Shown here piece by piece: positions 33,155 through 35,900 of a DNA stretch of 35,900 nucleotides. Within the stretch, counting starts at the first letter, position 1, and every line of letters begins with the position of its first letter. The notes under the pieces are model-generated. The model had not been told where the DNA came from. It ran no database searches and saw only the letters and a list, made by a program, of their open reading frames with translations. The DNA is from Sneathiellales bacterium (GTDB taxonomy: Bacteria; Pseudomonadota; Alphaproteobacteria; Sneathiellales; Sneathiellaceae). The stretch spans positions 1 through 35,900 of the forward strand of contig JAKSCD010000200.1 in the NCBI GenBank assembly GCA_022360775.1, given 5' to 3'. Both the position numbers and the translations under genes were made by a program.

Positions 33155-35900
33155 TCAGCTTTCATCACTGACAACGATGCCATTCTGGGCAAGAAGCTGT
33201 TCAGGTGTCAAAGACCCATCACCCGTGAGGTCGACATCCTGAACCGTGATAGAGAAATCATTCTGCCCTTCAACGGTAATGACAGTATCGTCTCCATCCA
33301 GTGTCAGATTGACCATGTCGGCCCGATCTTCCGGCGTGATGCCCAATTCATCAAAGAGTGCATCAAGATTGATCGTGTCCTCATCAGCATCATATTGATA
33401 GATCACGTCGTCACCATCTGTATCCGCATCAGAGTAATGGAAGGTATCTTCACCTTCACCGCCCAGCATGCGATCATTCCCTTCGTTACCGATCAGAGTG
33501 TCGTTACCGTCACCGCCAGACATCGTATCCGCTTCGTCACCGCCGATGATGATTTCACTTTCATCACCCCCCTGGAGGAAGTTACCATCCTGATACTGAA
33601 CATCGACATGAGCCGTATCAGTAAGGTCTCCATCGCTGACATCATAGTCATAATCGCGATCTCCGACATAAACATTGTCAATATATCCACCCAATGTGTT
33701 CTCGGAACCGGAGCCATGGAATTCAAGACGTGTCATGGCTTCACTGTCATTGGCATCCACTTCAAAGCTGTGTTCTGTCCAGCCTTTCGTGGTCCCGCTC
33801 AGTGTTGTCAGAAGCTCGCCATCCCACCAGACTTCCACATCACTGCTTTCGCCGGATTGACGAGGTGAATACCAGAAGCTGACTGTCAGCTTTTCACCGG
33901 CTTCTGTCGGAATGTCCTGGTAAACAACAGTATTGCTATCTGAATAGTTATCGCCTTCAAGATTTTTTCCTTCAGCGTGACTATCCAGCTCCATTTTGGC
34001 GTTGCCATCCTGGGCACCAATACCGCCTGTACCACCAAACTGCAATTCAATCGGTGCATTGGATCCATCAAGATCAACTTTCCAGCCGGGAAGTTCATCA
34101 TAGGTTGCCCAACTGCTTCCGTGAGCCTTGTTCAGGTTCGTTCCATCGCCCTGATCCTCGAAGCTGCCGTTAATGACCCGGTTTGAACCCGGTACATAAA
34201 CATCATCTCCACTGAGGAAGGCATCTGGTGTGACACTTTCAACAGTAAGCGGGTCGTCCTCGATATCACTGTCATTCGCCAGCATTGCATATTGAGGAAC
34301 ATAAATACCATCCAGCGTGTTGGTGATAACGATATCATCCACGGCAACCGGACCGTCATTCACACCATTGATGTTAATGACAACTGTCGCACTTTCTGAT
34401 CCTTCAACAGATGCAGAATAGTCAAACTCTATTGTCGCGGTTTCACCGTCATCCATCGGATCATAGATCGTGTCCTGACCTTCGGGTACATCCAGGCTCA
34501 CCTGAACATTTTCAGGATTTGAAGCGTCAAAAGTCAGTGTACCGTAATCTTCACCGCCATCTGTCATATCCAGTGCCCAGATATCACTTCCTGGCGCTGT
34601 TTCGGTCCAGTCAGAAGCGTCAAAGACAATAGCGGACAAGGCACCTGGCATGGTAAGCGACACAGCCTCCGGTGCATTAAACTCGACATCACCATCATTT
34701 GGAACAAAGTCCTGTCCAGGTGTTGCAAGCGTCGCTGTAATCGTATTGCCAAGACTGTCACTATTTTCATCGACCTCAATCGTATCGTCGATAAGAACAG
34801 GAACCTCTGTACCATCAATATGAACAGCAACATTTTCAATATTGGACGCTGTCAGCGTTTTGCCATCGATGGTCAGTGTTGATGTTTCACCATTTTCAAC
34901 ACGGTTGGCAAATTCGGCAATGGCCTCTTCATTCGCTGCAAATTCGGCAGCCGTGAAGTAAAGCTCAAGGGTATCTTCATCCCCTCCGCCATTATAGATA
35001 TCGGCCGTTCCGCCACTATTGCCAGCGGCTGTCCATTGCAGGACATCAGCACCGCTTCCGCCCTGGACATTGTCACTGCCACTGCCGCCATCGAGAGTGT
35101 CGTCACCGGCGTCACCGCGCATGATGTCATTGCCGGAACCACCTGTGAGCATGTCATTACCAGCGCCGCCGCGAAGAGTATCATCACCAGAACCACCGTC
35201 CAGCAGATCATTGCCCGCACCGCCGTTCAGGACGTCGTCGCCGCCTTCACCATAGAGAGTGTCAGCATCGTCGCCGCCAGCCAGCGTATCATCACCGGTA
35301 CCACCACGCAGCAGATCGGAACCACGGCCGCCGACCAGAAGATCATCATCACTTCCGCCATAAAGTCGATCGTCGCCATCATCACCGCGAAGTGTGTCTT
35401 CTCCGGAGCTACCGTTCAGGGTATCGTTACCGGCACCACCAGACAGGCTGTCATCACCTGAACCGCCATAGAGTTCATCATTACCGGCGCCACCAAGCAG
35501 GGTGTCATCACCGCTTTCCCCTTCAAGGAAATCGTTGCCGTCACCGCCAACCAGTCGATCATCACCGCCGCCGCCTTTCAGCGTATCCCGGCCATCAGCA
35601 CCAACGAGGGTGTCATTGCCTGAATCTCCGTAAAGTTCATCATTTCCGGAACCGCCATTGACGACATCGTTACCACCGCCGCCTTTCAGCGTATCCTGAC
35701 CAGAGCCACCAAGAAGAGTATCATCTCCCTGCTCACCAAACAGGCTGTCAGCACCATCACCACCAGAGATCCGGTCATTGCCGGAACCACCGTAAAGTGT
35801 ATCCTCGCCGTCATTTCCATTGAGGACATCATTACCGGCACCGCCAAGTATTCTGTCGTCACCGGTACCGCCATGCATGGTGTCGTTGCCGTCACCGCCG
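33155..35900 (-). CDS. Large RTX (hemolysin-type calcium-binding) secreted protein, N-terminus beyond the window
   Basis: C-terminal 915 or so residues of an acidic, glycine/aspartate-rich protein, open to the right edge. Order from the visible N-side (numbered from the Met at 35878): at least 31 unbroken GGxGxDxLx nonapeptides that form a calcium-binding beta roll (about 3-281); beta-sandwich segments, one ending NGVNDGPVAVDD, as in VCBS/cadherin-like repeats (about 290-560); a DUF642/galactose-binding-like domain from NRVINGSFED through LPGWKV to YIDNVYVGD (about 566-740); five more nonapeptides (770-814); and a C-terminal region with DLTGDGSLTPEQLL, the likely type I secretion signal. It is probably exported by a type I system not in the window and may act as an adhesin or matrix protein. 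No enzyme domain is visible. Confidence 0.9.
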   Translation of the reverse strand, partial: GGDGNDTMHGGTGDDRILGGAGNDVLNGNDGEDTLYGGSGNDRISGGDGADSLFGEQGDDTLLGGSGQDTLKGGGGNDVVNGGSGNDELYGDSGNDTLVGADGRDTLKGGGGDDRLVGGDGNDFLEGESGDDTLLGGAGNDELYGGSGDDSLSGGAGNDTLNGSSGEDTLRGDDGDDRLYGGSDDDLLVGGRGSDLLRGGTGDDTLAGGDDADTLYGEGGDDVLNGGAGNDLLDGGSGDDTLRGGAGNDMLTGGSGNDIMRGDAGDDTLDGGSGSDNVQGGSGADVLQWTAAGNSGGTADIYNGGGDEDTLELYFTAAEFAANEEAIAEFANRVENGETSTLTIDGKTLTASNIENVAVHIDGTEVPVLIDDTIEVDENSDSLGNTITATLATPGQDFVPNDGDVEFNAPEAVSLTMPGALSAIVFDASDWTETAPGSDIWALDMTDGGEDYGTLTFDASNPENVQVSLDVPEGQDTIYDPMDDGETATIEFDYSASVEGSESATVVININGVNDGPVAVDDIVITNTLDGIYVPQYAMLANDSDIEDDPLTVESVTPDAFLSGDDVYVPGSNRVINGSFEDQGDGTNLNKAHGSSWATYDELPGWKVDLDGSNAPIELQFGGTGGIGAQDGNAKMELDSHAEGKNLEGDNYSDSNTVVYQDIPTEAGEKLTVSFWYSPRQSGESSDVEVWWDGELLTTLSGTTKGWTEHSFEVDANDSEAMTRLEFHGSGSENTLGGYIDNVYVGDRDYDYDVSDGDLTDTAHVDVQYQDGNFLQGGDESEIIIGGDEADTMSGGDGNDTLIGNEGNDRMLGGEGEDTFHYSDADTDGDDVIYQYDADEDTINLDALFDELGITPEDRADMVNLTLDGDDTVITVEGQNDFSITVQDVDLTGDGSLTPEQLLAQNGIVVSDES
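33437..33571 (-). repeat. C-terminal RTX repeats (five nonapeptides)
   Basis: Five 27-bp units encode GGDESEIII, GGDEADTMS, GGDGNDTLI, GNEGNDRML and GGEGEDTFH, just before the secretion-signal region. A calcium-binding block at this position usually assists folding after type I export. Confidence 0.85.
35036..35900 (-). repeat. Tandem 27-bp RTX repeats (main block)
   Basis: Thirty-one in-frame 27-bp units (35036-35872), continuing into the right edge, encode GGxGxDxLx nonapeptides without interruption. The DNA copies vary at third positions while the protein pattern is kept, so the block is old rather than a fresh expansion. Confidence 0.93.

Noticed and set aside
33146..33868. Open frame of 240 codons on the + strand antisense to the RTX gene, and a similar one at 35036-35461
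   Set aside because: Both are by-products of the repetitive, biased codons of the RTX gene; they have no ribosome site and unnatural isoleucine/threonine/valine-rich composition.
35036..35900. Regular 27-bp repeats that could be mistaken for a CRISPR array
   Set aside because: There are no unique spacers; the units are contiguous, in frame, and encode GGxGxDxLx calcium-binding nonapeptides.
32671..35900. A classical RTX hemolysin operon (hlyCABD)
   Set aside because: The HlyC-like gene is convergent and probably inactive, no export genes are present in the window, and no pore-forming domain is visible in the RTX part.

Overview
The window looks like chromosome of a free-living, probably marine alphaproteobacterium of moderate G+C. 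The evidence is the gene content: XdhABC xanthine dehydrogenase, a membrane-bound PuuD urate hydroxylase, TAXI-type TRAP transporters with fused permeases, a DksA-like zinc-finger protein and a large RTX protein. A Sneathiella/Kiloniella-like lineage is my guess and is not proven. I saw no rRNA, tRNA, CRISPR array, IS element or phage gene. No gene-free gap exceeds 300 bp.

Region 1 (1-15.7 kb) is a purine salvage and catabolism block, almost all on the + strand. It holds a truncated NCS2 nucleobase permease, xdhA-xdhB-xdhC, a BMP-type purine ABC importer (ATPase, two permeases, binding protein), an adenine deaminase, a cysteine desulfurase and a group III truncated hemoglobin. A LysR regulator lies on the - strand, divergent from puuD. 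The genes describe adenine/hypoxanthine/xanthine import, then adenine to hypoxanthine to xanthine to urate to 5-hydroxyisourate. XdhC and the desulfurase probably sulfurate the molybdenum cofactor of XDH. The enzymes that take 5-hydroxyisourate onward are not in the window.

Region 2 (15.7-16.8 kb) is a single GT4 glycosyltransferase.

Region 3 (16.8-27.1 kb) is a transport/catabolism unit of unknown substrate. An IclR regulator, an acyl-CoA dehydrogenase and an adducin-like class II aldolase run leftward. Two tandem paralogous TAXI-TRAP modules run rightward, and the second is followed by an AsmA-like envelope protein. Both modules are preceded by a nearly identical 30-bp palindromic element (27 of 30 bases), the likely common IclR-controlled promoter/operator.

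Region 4 (27.1-32.5 kb) holds an ArsR-SRPBCC pair and a TetR regulator, each preceded by a perfect inverted repeat overlapping a plausible promoter. It continues with korAB (2-oxoacid:ferredoxin oxidoreductase), a DksA/TraR zinc-finger protein and a small membrane protein.

Region 5 (32.6-35.9 kb) has a HlyC-like protein that appears to lack the acyltransferase catalytic residues. It converges, across a shared bidirectional terminator, on the 3' part of a very large RTX protein. That protein carries at least 31 tandem nonapeptides and a lectin-like insert, and its N-terminus lies beyond the right edge.

I found no system I can confidently call undescribed. The strongest leads are the shared operator of the duplicated TRAP modules, the degenerate HlyC-like/RTX pair, and the divergent desulfurase plus truncated hemoglobin coupled to purine catabolism.
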